A stretch of DNA of 64,000 nt, from positions 382,001 through 446,000 of the forward strand of contig JAUIRK010000065.1 of the NCBI GenBank assembly GCA_030549495.1. Reading direction: 5' to 3'. Numbering within the stretch: position 1 is the stretch's first letter; each line of letters begins with the position of its first letter. Both the position numbers and the translations under genes were made by a program. Source of the stretch: Nectonema munidae. Lineage: Eukaryota > Nematomorpha > Nectonematoida > Nectonematidae. The notes beneath the pieces are model-generated. The model saw only the letters and a program-made list of their open reading frames with translations. It had not been told where the DNA came from and did not search any database. This document shows positions 23,200 through 34,700 of this stretch, piece after piece.

Positions 23200-23720
23200 A
23201 GGTCAACAAGTAAAATTAAAATTTTCAAAGAAATCCATATAAACTTGTTCCTAAGAGATATAAAGTGTTCGAGTCCGATATATCCACCTTTGCTAATAAA
23301 GACTGCGTTAAAATTGGCTCACTGTCTACATTTTACAACACCACTATCAACATAAATGGACCCGAATATAATTTTGAAGAACACAGTCTAGAAGATTCAT
23401 TAGAAGGCATTGATATCATTATTAAAGTAATTCAGAATAAAATTATTTAACAAACTAAATTCTACAGATACGCTAATTAAAAAAAATTAAAAATAATTTT
23501 TTTCTGCCTTCATATTTGTCCTAATTTTGCTTGAATATATAAAGAGAACTTATTTCTCTAATTATACCAATTAATGGAATTTTAAAGCGAAACTTGAAGT
23601 TTTGAAAAAAATATTGCATAAAGACAATAAGAAAGTGGAAAGAGATCAAACAGAATAACTATTTAAAATCAAATTGGAAACACCATAAAAGTGTGATGTT
23701 ACATAATTTACATTAAATAG
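23200..23720 (+). other. Coding-like but unidentified sequence
   Basis: A stretch at 23265-23450 stays open for 61 codons (contains NIDGPEYNFEEHS-like wording and an acidic run) and is followed by AT-rich filler. It may be the N-terminal remnant of the hAT transposase that begins after it. I cannot identify it. Confidence 0.3.
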
Positions 23721-23726
23721 ACGTTT

Positions 23727-25136
23727 TTGTACTATGAATATCCACAAAACAATAGGAAAAACAAATGCCCTACGATCTTCAACCATGGAAATCCACCTGT
23801 TCAAAAAGCTTTATGTCACTTTTTTTGCAATGATTCAGCATTTTTGATTTCATTAACTTCTGAAAAACACAGAATATCAGCTAAATATTCAGATAAGTAT
23901 CTAAGATTAAATTGTAATTTTGTTATTGCCACAATATAGACTTATTATCAACATTGTCATAATCTTCAAGTTTCTTCTAGATCTTTTTCAAGGACTTGAA
24001 AATGATGTTATAGCTGCAATTACCGATGGTGCTTCTTATAATGAAAAATACAAGCCATTGTCTAACATAGAACACATTTTCTGCAGTTCGCATACATTTC
24101 ATTTATCTGTTTGTGATTTGTTGTATGTCAAAAATGTAACAGAAAGTAAAGAGAGCTTAAAATATAAAGAAGATAATAGATCAAGCTGAGAGGAGGATGA
24201 AGAAGAATTGAGAAAAATCGAATTTCACTCTTCTGTATCTGTTGTTATAAACAAAGTTAGAAAAATAGTAAGAATTTTTATAAAATCTCCAGTAAAAAAT
24301 GACCCCTTACAACAAATAGTGGAAAAATAGATGGTAAAGAAAAGAAATTTGTAATAGATGTTAAAACAAGGTGAAACAGTGTGTACCATATGCTCGAAAG
24401 ATTTTTGGAAATAAATCATTAAACTTGTAAAATCTACAAGAAAGTTAAGCAACGATACCTGAACTAGATTTGAATGATAATGAAATTTTATTAACATCTG
24501 AAATTTGCCAATCTTTAGAACCGATAAAAGTTGCGTGTGAATATTTGCCAGGAGAGACGCTAATATTATTGTGCTAGATTAAGTTATAATGTTCACAAGA
24601 AAAAAACTCGAAAGCTTGAATCACGACTTTGGAAAATTGATTTTGAAGTCCTTTGTTTCAAGAAGAAATGAGAGAATTAACAACAAACTTATTCATTTGA
24701 CCAATTTTTTAAATTGCCCAAACTTCCTTTATAAGAATTGTGATGATTATAGTGAAAGAAGAAATAATTGAAAAAGCTTCAAGTCTTTACACGCGCTTGT
24801 TTTTAGATGATGAATTAAAACTTAATTTCATCCGATGTTCAATCAAGTTCAAGTACGACGCACAAAGAAATCAAATGTTTAAAAGAAGAATTTGACGATT
24901 TTCTCATGAAAAGTAAAGTGGTTGTTGTGGTGAATTCCTTAGTGGAAAGCAAAAGCGAGTGATGGAAAAAATCTTCGATTTGCTTCTGGAAACAAGAAAA
25001 AGACCAGAAGTGTTGGGGATCTGAAAGAGTTCTTTCTTCAATGGGATATTTTTCCACGAAAATAAGAAATCGATTAGAGGATGACATCTTAAATGCGCTT
25101 GTTTTTCTTCTCTCATATTTTGTAGATAAAATAAAT
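23727..25136 (+). pseudogene. hAT transposase, decayed
   Basis: The plus strand, read across several frames, gives the ordered blocks of an Ac-like hAT transposase. These are TDGASYNEKY (24027), HIFCSSHTFHLSVCDLLYVK (24070-24130, the conserved C/H-x-HLAVCD block), VVINKVRKIVRIF with SPVKNDPLQQIV (24240-24330) and EICQSLEPIKVACEYL (24500). The C-terminal dimerisation signature is SERVLSSMGYFSTKIRNRLEDD (about 25022-25085; written here as its two halves, SERVLSSMGYF and STKIRNRLEDD) plus LNALVFLLSYF. Stops and frameshifts separate most blocks, so this copy is inactive. Terminal repeats were not located. Confidence 0.8.
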
Positions 25137-25139
25137 TAA

Positions 25140-25895
25140 TTTTTTATATTTTATAAGTTTGTTCCCATTATGATAGAGCGTATATCAATACTAATATTTT
25201 ACATCATTTTATGCATCCTTATATATATATAGGTAGTCACATGAAAATTCTGTTCTTCGATTACTCTTATAAAAAATAAATCCCCGAAGAAATTTTAATA
25301 AATTTCTATGTCTTCATTCCTAAAATGCTAGATGGCGTTTAAACTTATAGTATTACAAAAATAGCAATCTTACAATTAGTGACTCTATAGCTCTACTATA
25401 GTATTACTTAAAATGTTTTAAGTTAAAGTAAAAGATGTGCAACAAAACTTTTCTGAAGCGAAGTTGCTTGGTACAAACAATTTTGTCAGATTTAGACAAT
25501 ATTTCAATTTTTACAAAATACTGCATAGCTATAGCTCGATGTAAATTCGTTTACGAGAATTTATATTTGATATATATCAATACAACTTAGTGATAGATAC
25601 AATCCTAACACCAAGGTTTCAAATTGAAGAAACCTCAATATTCAGTGGTTAGCTTGATTCGTCAGAACCATAAAAACATTTCGATTCTTCAGAGGAAAAA
25701 ATGAGATTAAAAAAAGTTCAACTGAAAGTGTACCAAAAATTCCACTGAAGAATATTCCACTAACAAAAATTACACCAACGATGATTTGACGATGGAAATT
25801 TCCTCCCACAGAAGCTTCACCCACACATGGTCTAAAATTCCACCTAGAAAATGCTATGCAAAAATTTTTCACAGATAAAAAGTTAAAGACAAACT
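25140..25895. other. AT-rich intergenic sequence
   Basis: No recognised feature. A minus-strand open stretch (25642-25920) is built from repeated GTGGAATTTT words and looks like repeat sequence rather than a gene. Confidence 0.4.
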
Positions 25896-25898
25896 CAC

Positions 25899-26022
25899 TT
25901 TTAATGAATGTTGTTTGCAACGCCCTTTACAAAGTCCACAACATTTTGACGGTCGTTTTCCGCAAGCGTTTCGACTTTTTTGCTCCTGTTTTTTTGCTTT
26001 CACTCTGATTTCCTCTTTGGAC
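25899..26022 (-). CDS. Internal exon of an unidentified minus-strand gene
   Basis: On the minus strand a strong acceptor (aaaattattgcag, exon start 26022) and a near-consensus donor (AAA|gtgagt, exon end 25899) enclose 124 nt, open as one base plus 41 codons. The translation begins with a charged, coiled-coil-like stretch (SKEEIRVKAKKQEQKSRN). It ends in a cysteine-rich basic cluster (CGKRPSKCCGLCKGRCKQH) with five Cys in 16 residues. I do not recognise the family. The base composition is clearly richer in G and C than the flanks, as expected for real coding sequence. Partner exons were not found. Because the unit is short, a decayed transposon origin cannot be excluded. Confidence 0.5.
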
Positions 26023-26512
26023 CTGCAATAATTTTGTTTTTATAAAATTTGTATCTTCTCTAACACTTTTAAATTTATTATATTCTTTTTAACTCTACAA
26101 TTGAGCCATCTTGTGATTCACTGAAATGCTTCATGATTCAGTTTGTAGCAGATGCACACAATCAAGAAATTCCTTCTATCTAAACTAATTTCTCGTAATG
26201 TCAGTGAAGATTTAATGAGTGAATATTTCCATGAACAAAATTTCTTTGGACATCATTTTTGGTCCAATTTTCGGCTATAAACGCGTGCCACTTTCGTGGT
26301 GGAATTTTCGTATTTTGAATTTTCAGAGCCATGAACGGAATATAATTTACGAGAAATGTCTATTCGGAACGAATTAAGAAAAAACACGCAAACTGGAACA
26401 ACAACCCCAAATTTATTTTTTATTTTTTTCATCGGGTGAAGGTAAATTATTAAAAATAAATTATCCCTTGAAAGGAAATTTCAAGGGGGTCGCCACTCTG
26501 TTTGTCTAGAGC

Positions 26513-27134
26513 AGTGATTCTCATTCTTCTTTCTCTTATGGACGCTTTTCGAACACAAAAATTTTTTGTGGACCCCTTATTATTATTATTATTTTATTTG
26601 ATATTATTATTATTTATCAAAAATATAAAAATAAGTAAACACTTCTAATCACTTGTTTACTTAATAAATCTTATATAGAATTTTTTAACTCTTTTATCTA
26701 TTAAACTTTCTAAAAAATTAGACTTGATGCTTTCAGGCTAAACTTGATATGTCCGGTTCTAATAAAGTCAATGAAAATCCTAAACCTCCTATATATAAAA
26801 TCAATAAAAGTTTAGAAAAGCTTTAGATTTTTTGAATGCAAATAAAATCACGAATGAACCCCTTAAAATTACTGTATTTAAAAATAATTATATTTAATCA
26901 CTTTGAGTATCAAACGGAATTCAGCGTGATACAATGACAGATGGGAATGCAGTAACATATAACTGTGCTTCATACCATAATATATCATTCTTCCAACAAT
27001 TTTTTATTAAACATTTAAATTTTATTTTAATATGGACCCTTTGCAAAATTTGATGGACAAACTTGAAATATGGACCCCTGCAAAAATATCTTGGACCCTC
27101 CACATGAAAAACGTTGAGAAAATACGGCATTGTT
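26513..27134. mobile_element. hAT-like MITE, decayed
   Basis: It starts CAGTGATTCTCATTC and ends with GTTGAGAAAATACGGCATTG, roughly the reverse complement. Just inside are TTATGGACGC at the left and repeated TGGACCC words at 27030-27105. This CAGTGGTTCTCAA...GGACCCC layout is common to non-autonomous hAT elements of animals. Interior TTATTATTATT microsatellite at 26577-26620. No coding capacity. Confidence 0.6.
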
Positions 27135-27239
27135 GAAATTACTCTAAAAATTTAGATTTTTCTGGAAATTCTTTTCGAAGATAATTTTTTGTTTCATTTT
27201 CATATTCATCGTTATGATATGAAGTATTTATTTTCATCT

Positions 27240-28160
27240 AATCTTCATCATACGAACCAACTCATCATCCTCATTACATCATAATCAATACCGTCATCAT
27301 AATCAATAACACCACCGCTCTCTGCACTTAACACAACATCATCATCACTCCATCATCATCATCATCGTTTTATGTACCACGACTACATCATCCCAAGTAG
27401 AATTTTACTCATCAGCACAATCAATATCCTCATCTCCTGCTTCGTGTAATCATCAGCCTTATCATCATCATCATCATCATAAATAAAATAAGGCACATCA
27501 TCCCACCTTGTGAAACTCATCATCGTGGTAATGACAATAAATTCCAAAACTCATCAGCACCGTCAATGAATTAATTCATCATACTAGCCTGAGCATCATC
27601 ACAGACTCTTCAGCCTAAACTCATCAAGCATGTCATCCTCTCCCTCTACCACAATGTGCAAGCTGCATCATCATCTCCTCCTCGCAACGAATATCATCAA
27701 CCCTGCCATCATCATTATTATTCCTCCTTCTCTTCGGCGTCATCAATTTCATCATCGGAACTCATCGTACGCGATTCGTCTTTCCCTTCATTCCACTCAG
27801 CCTACATCATCATCACAGCAATTATGCACTGAACGAGTATTTGCTTTGTCGTCATCTCTTTTCCATTTATCGATTCATCATACACTTTTGTGACTGCATC
27901 TGCACTCGCTCCTGATGCATCAGCCTCATATCATACATCGTCCTTCATCATTATTTTCATGCTGATAACCTCATCGCCTGCAATACAACACAACAACACC
28001 ATCACTCCATCTTCATCACTTCGTCGTCAAACTCATCGCACTTTACTCGTCATCGCTCGCTTCTATTTTTCTCATCCCTCACAATCGATAGCTCTTCTCC
28101 TGCTCCCTTGTCTCATTCTTTTTCTTCATCATCTTTTTCATCCGAAATTTTCATCATTCC
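27240..28160 (+). repeat. CAT/TCA-rich strand-asymmetric tract
   Basis: About 900 bp in which CATCAT and TCATCA words recur dozens of times. C is abundant and G very scarce on the plus strand, with occasional pure runs such as CATCATCATCATCAT near 27357 and 27465. Long open frames on the plus strand (27630-27893, 27890-28165) result from this composition and have no domain-like features. It ends about 80 bp before the putative 5' UTR acceptor of the SPS gene. Confidence 0.75.
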
Positions 28161-28231
28161 TTTGAGTATAAAATAATTCTACCATTCATTATAATACTAA
28201 AATTTATTCTTTCAAATCCAACACTTCTCTT

Positions 28232-28239
28232 TTTTGCAG
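28232..28239 (+). promoter_or_regulatory. Putative 5' UTR splice acceptor of SPS
   Basis: A pyrimidine-rich run (CTCTTTTTTGCAG) ends in AG at 28238-28239, 79 nt upstream of the SPS ATG. It is good acceptor sequence, suggesting that an untranslated first exon lies further upstream, perhaps beyond the CAT-rich tract. Confidence 0.45.
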
Positions 28240-28317
28240 GTCTCATCCATCCATGTGTTTTTTGGCGTATTTCCTAATATTATTTTGATTCTAGAAATCC
28301 TTCTGAAGAATTGACTT

Positions 28318-28705
28318 ATGAATCCGAGCATGCTAGGAACAAGCAACAGCAACAATAACATCAGTTTGTCTCAGCATAACATGCAACAGCAGCACATTGG
28401 ATCTGGTTCGCCCTCTATCCCACAACAGTTTTATTCCAACGCCATTGTAAACTCGCCCAATTTAATCACAACCACTTCTCATTTATCCTCACTTCAACAA
28501 AATCCAGAACCTGCCATTTTTTCCGGTTTCAATCCTGGATCCATTGGCTTGGATCCGGGCTTTCGCCTAACATCATTCTCTGAGTTGAAAGGATGTGGCT
28601 GCAAGATCAATCAGAATAATTTGAGCAAGATTTTATCCGGATTGAAAAATAGCAACTTGGCTCAGGATAACAAAAGTTTCATTCATCAAACAACTCCAAA
28701 ATTTG
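28318..28705 (+). CDS. SPS exon 1 (residues 1-130)
   Basis: Encodes the low-complexity N-terminus and the catalytic Cys93/Lys96 loop, with TGT at 28594-28596. It ends within the glycine codon of PKFG; donor G|gtaatc. Reading on into the intron gives a longer, spurious open frame to 28803. Confidence 0.93.
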
Positions 28706-31700
28706 GTAATCCCTTGAAGCCATTTTTATATTTGTATAAATTTAATATTCTTGAATATCTTATCTTATGCTTATTTATAGTTCCTCAGCCACATTTGAAA
28801 TAATAAAGAGGTAGCTAGTCATACGTTTAAAATAGTATTTGGATGTCTTTTAAGTCGACCCTTTGAATCGTTTACCCATTTCAAATATAAGAACGAAGCT
28901 CTATTATTTCAATTAACTTGTTATTTTCTTTCATTTTAAGTTAATTAACTAACTAGTTAACGCAAATAATTAGGTGATATTATTTATTTCAAAAGGATTA
29001 ATTAAATTTATCAAATATGTTTACCATATAAAGGTTAATAGAAAATGATTTTCTTCCTAAAATGTTTTTATTTTCCTCTATTCATGAATATTTAACCTAA
29101 AAAAAATAAGACAAAATATCAGTATTATTATATTACTTGTTCAATATCATTTAAATTTTAAACAGGTTCCGAGATAGTTCATTTGTGATAGGACGATACC
29201 AAAATATTCTTGATTCCAAACATTAGAAAAATATATTCAATTCTCAATTAAACTAAGAAACCATAATGAACGAATAAATGAAAAGTTTTTCAAAATAGGT
29301 TTAAAAATTAAACTTTTTTAAATAAAACACTATTCAGATTAATCGTTTATTATAAAACCTTTGTGCACCGTGATGTAAAAAAGTACCTATTATTCTATGT
29401 TCAACATAAATGCTACAAAATATTTAACGCCAAAAAGTTTTGGGTAAATGGTGGGTGTTCTCTGCGCCCCATCCGTTTTATAGTGTTAATTGATCCACCT
29501 TCCTCCTCTCTTGGTTTCAGTTGGATTCCATTTTCTTATACTGAACTCTCACCACGGACTTATGGGAACCAATGGAAAGGCTTCATTCTCTGATCTTTCC
29601 ACAATGCGTGTTTTTAGCGTTGGGAGGAGGCCATAAAATCATCAGTGTGCAATACATCGGCCAATTTCAACCCAGAAAAGGCAGACAAGATTTTGATATA
29701 AAAAAGTACGCTAAATTTAAATCAACGAGTGGCAAATCTTACAAAAATGCCGCCTGGCCTGGCTATTAATTCTACTGGTCCCGAACTATTTAAAGACCGG
29801 TGCTCGAAGAAATGAAATGCATGTTAAAAATTTTGTTATCTTTAAGGAATTGGGTACGATTGTAGCGTCATTCCTTTGAATCGTCAGCCAAACTTATCCT
29901 TGGTGCAAACAACAAACTTCTTTTACGCAGTTATTGATGATCCTTATACGATGGTATGGACTTTTCGTTTCTAAATTTTACTACATCCTTCAGCGTTCAA
30001 CAAAATATACTGGCGCGAGACGTGTCAAAGCACCCACACATTTTAACCTTTTGGGGAGCATAATTTGAAAACTTATCGCCTCTTTTTATTATTTAAAAAA
30101 GGCCATTTTGTTTTACAGCCACCTTTTCAAAAATAGTTTAAATTTTCATTAAAAATTGAAACTTTTTGTTCATATAATGCCCTATGGCGTAATTTGGAAA
30201 AGCCAAACTCTAAAATTTGCCATTTTCAAGTATTTGTATTTTAGGAAATTATATTTTCTTTGATGATCTGACATTATATCTATTTTATACTCCAAAATCA
30301 AAGAAAGCAGCTCATTATACTAGGACAAAGCAAAACTACAATTAATTTTGCATCAATCTATGAGTAGATAATGGCTTTTGTAGTCTCTAGATAAGTCTAA
30401 ATAAATGATCCACCCTTATCTCTACTAAAACAAGCGACACACCTGCAGCCTTTTGAAATAGGATGCTAGGTGTCGAAATTCTAAAGATTATGATTCTAAT
30501 ATAATCATTGGTTCCCAAACTTTTTTATCTTGTTACACAATTTAACATGCAGCTGTAAGCATTTTACCCCTTTCAAAAAAAGTTGTATGCCTAAATGAAA
30601 ACACTAGAGATATTTTATATTTATTGTATTTGAACATTGTTACATTTTAGTTTACAACATTACATACTAAGACTATTTTGACATTAACCCATTTACGACC
30701 AATGTTCCTATTTTGGAACACAAGTAATTTCATCTTCGTCTGCTTTTTTCAATGACTTTGAATATAAATCGTCTGCGTTTTTTTAGATATCGTCTGCTTT
30801 GCTTGGTCTTAAATGGGTTAATTCTAACGCCAGGTACAATGTTTTCATGATTTTCAAAATTATTAACTTCTTTTTCTCTGAAGCCTCCATTATTCCTGAA
30901 ATTTGTTAAATTACCCTCAAGGGGTAATTTACCCCCAGTTTGGGAAACACTGCTAATAATAATGTATATATTAATTCTAAAAAGTGTAATTTTAATTAAA
31001 ATGTGTCTTAAAATTTTATCATAAATCTACTGTATCGGGGTAAAGATGGAGAAAATTTTGAAGAATTATTCAATCATGATATTCGGTATAAAAGCGATAC
31101 TGTGAACTTTTTACTTTAAACACAAAATATCTTTTCCTTCTACACCTTATTATGTACAAAAATAAAAGTAGGTTATAAATTATGTCGCATGATACGCCAC
31201 TATTCACTGTATGTAAATGTATCTTTATAAAGATTTCAAAATCCAATTTGAAATGAAGGATTTCTTTAGTTCAGTCGGTGCACGCTGATTTTGCTTTTGA
31301 CTTAACGCGTATACCTATCGAGTCAAATCTCCACTCTTGAGGGAAACTCAACTTCATTCCAAATTTTTCTCTCACCCCCTTTTATCAACTTATAGACACG
31401 TGGGTAGCACCAATGACCAAATATCCGAAATAAAAGCTTAAACTGTTGCTATATTTTATTTATAAACTCTGTAAAATTTAATAAGCCCAACAACTTTTAA
31501 GCTAATGGTTATATTGGAGAATTTGTGAACACTGGCAGTTGTAGTGACCTATGCTCTTTTAAAAGGCCGACCTGCTCTACTTCATCCATTGTATCTTTTT
31601 CACTTGCAGCATATTTCATTTTTTTAGGGTCGCATAGCATGTGCCAACGTTTTGTCGGATTTGTATGCGATGGGTGTGACGGAGTGTGATAACGTGCTCA

Positions 31701-34700
31701 TGATTTTAACCGTCTCAACAAAAATGAATGACCTTGAAATGGAAATGGTTCTTCCCTTAATGCTTAAAGGCTTCCGAGTATGTTTCTCATTTTACTTCGA
31801 TTATTTCGTAGGGCGCCGATGGCAAGGTGGTTAGGCCTTGCAAAGTTCACTTTTGTTGCTCCAATAACTCGAACCTCTTTTGCAGAAACTTTATAACGCA
31901 TGGTATAAAAATATCTATTTAACAGTAAATGGGCGTTTATCTTGTATAAACTTGTTAAAAATATACCATTTTCGCTTAAGTGCGTCCTTTTTCTACTTTG
32001 AGAATGTTTTTTTAATTTAAGTTTCTTCTTTGTCAAGTTTTAAACAATGACTATGAATTAATATTTTTAGTGTATACTTTCAATACACTTGTTTTTTATT
32101 TTCAAAACTTTTAACACATTTTTTTAATTGTAAAAATACAGTTTAAAACACAAAAATATAAATCTCCATTACAAGTCTTCTTTTGAAGAACTGTATTATG
32201 TACTATTTTAGAGCACTTCATTCCTAAAATTAAAGATACATTTTCCCTCTATCTGTAGGAATCATTACATTATCTCTTTTGCTTTTCTTTGACCTGGCTT
32301 GATTTCTTGTTAAATAGAGATTAAATCCATTTTCGTCTACAAAAATGAGAGATTGTTGGCATTTTGGAATAATATCTCGAAAGTCAATTTCTTTATTTAC
32401 TTTTATTAAAGTAATTTTCAAAACTTTTGTAAAATATGAAGACAGGTTATTGATATTTTTATTAAAAACATTGATTACATTTTACTTTTTAGCTCTTGCA
32501 AAGTATATAAGGAATTACTTTCAACTAAACTCCCAAGATAATTGAGCTTTTCATAATTAAGTATACCTTTTTTATGTCCTCATAAGGAATGATACGAATA
32601 CACATAAAGTTTCACAAAAATTTAAATTTCGCGCTAATCTGTGCAAGTTTTTAGCTTGTAAGCAACTTTTTATTTTAAAAAAAATGAATAAAAAATATCT
32701 CATTTTAGAAAATAAACTTAGTTAAATAGAACCTTAATTTTTTATTGTTTCAAAAAATTATTTTCTATTTTATTTTTTATATAGTTGCTTTAAAACAAAA
32801 AAAACACAGTTTTTTTGTATTATTTCTTTTAATCGCTAACCATCCCATTATAAAAGAGAAATACTTTATTTCAGCTTCAAACTACAAAATGTAATTTTTT
32901 TACATAAATAAAATATCTAAATTTTATATATTTACTTTGATTACTCAAATTATGATATTTTAAATATTAGATTCAAAAATAAAGACAGCTAACTTTAATA
33001 TTTAAAAAAAAAATTCTAAAAAAAAGGAAAAGTAAAAATAAAAACAATATTACCCGTTTTCCTACCAAAAATTATTCACTTCATCAATTAAAATTTTATT
33101 TTTTTATGATAAAAATCAAAGCACATTGCCCCTCTTTCATTAGGAAGTCTTACATTGCATTTATTGTACATCTTTGTTGTACTTTGTTTTCATCACTGAA
33201 TGTTCCCACAAATCACAACGAATACTTTCTATATTCAATTTTTCTCCGATAGAAGTGCGAACAGATGATCAACTAGGTTTAAATAAACATAGGACAATAG
33301 TTCTTCTATAATCTAAATGAGAAATTTCATTATCATTATAAATCAAGGAATAAAATTTCCATACAGATATAATTGACAAACTCAAAATATTAGTGAATAA
33401 TGGCCAATACCATTTTTTTGGCACGAATAGTTGGTCTATAATGTATATGTATGATAAAAGTTTATCCATCACATCCACACCACCCATATTTTTAGTGTAC
33501 CCAGGTTTATCTCCAACTTTATTTCTTCTATTAGCAAGATGTACACGGGTTGATCAGTTAGCCGATTACTTGCTAAATTCACAATTGAATTGTTATCATT
33601 CCATTTGATAAAGAAAACTTTTTGTCTGTTCAAAAGTCATATGTACCTCTATTCATCTGAAGTTCTTTATCATCGATAAGAAAAGAGGTGGCCCCATTAG
33701 TTCTGTTAGATCTAATTGTACCAGCTGCACAAAAACCTTTTTTCCTCACGCCAATCATCAAGTCATAACTGTCAAAAGAGTTGATGTCTTTCGGGAGTTG
33801 AAACTTGAAGAATTTGTTCTGTCAGTTGATTCACTACTCTTATACTCAAGGGCGTTTTTGAAGTATTTTCTTCTCTACCTTGATATATTTTCAAGTAGTA
33901 AGGATATCTTGTACACCATATTTTGTTGCCAAAACGTATAGGTTTGCCTTTAATATTTTGTTTTGAGCTATGGCGCCCATAATAAGGAACCGTAGATTCA
34001 TCAATTGAGAGAGACTCGTGTAAACTTCAAATTGAAGCAAATGTTTATTTAAAAGCTCGTATAAAGGAGAAATTTTGACGAGTTTATCAGTTGAAGACAT
34101 TAGATTGTCCCAAAAATGTAGATTTTTAAAAATCTTTTAAATTAAAATTTTAAGATAGAATTAGGTAAATATTATTTAAATACTGTTAAAAATAATGCAA
34201 AAAAATCTATTTTATAAATTTTAACATTAAAAAAAAGAAATTTACCTAAAATTATTTAGCTTGGTATGTAATAAAAAATTATGTTCCTTGTAAGAAACAT
34301 TGGAAGGAAAACTTAAAGTGAAAAAGGACACTTAAAGTAAAGATGGTATATTTTAATTTGTGGATTTAAGTATTCTTATCAAAACAGAATATAAATTAAC
34401 GCATATGAATATACCAATTTAAATAATTTTTATATTTGACAAAAAATATTCTTGTTTAATTATTTTTTATAAAAAAAAAATAAACTAAGTTTTTACATAG
34501 GATACAGCTCTAGAAGCTGGTTGTAATGTCACAGGTGGACAAACAATCCGAAATCCTTGGCTTAGCATTGGTGGGACTGCTTCTTCTGTGATCCAATCAA
34601 ATCAATTTATTGCGTATGCCTTTTTTGCTTGTATTTTTGATAGCTTTCTTATAGTTATATCTTTCCTGGAGATTTACAATAGTGATTGATAGGCGCTCGC

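Noticed and set aside
27630-28165. Two open frames of about 90 codons in the CAT-rich tract
   Set aside because: Openness follows from the G-poor, stop-poor composition; no domain, start context or conserved pattern.
28706-28803. Extension of SPS exon 1 to a stop at 28803
   Set aside because: It reads through a GT donor; joining at 28705 to 29847 restores the conserved FGIGYDC sequence exactly.
34611-34615. Non-canonical GC-AG intron at SPS exon 4
   Set aside because: Moving the junction two bases gives a normal GC|GT donor and keeps the frame.
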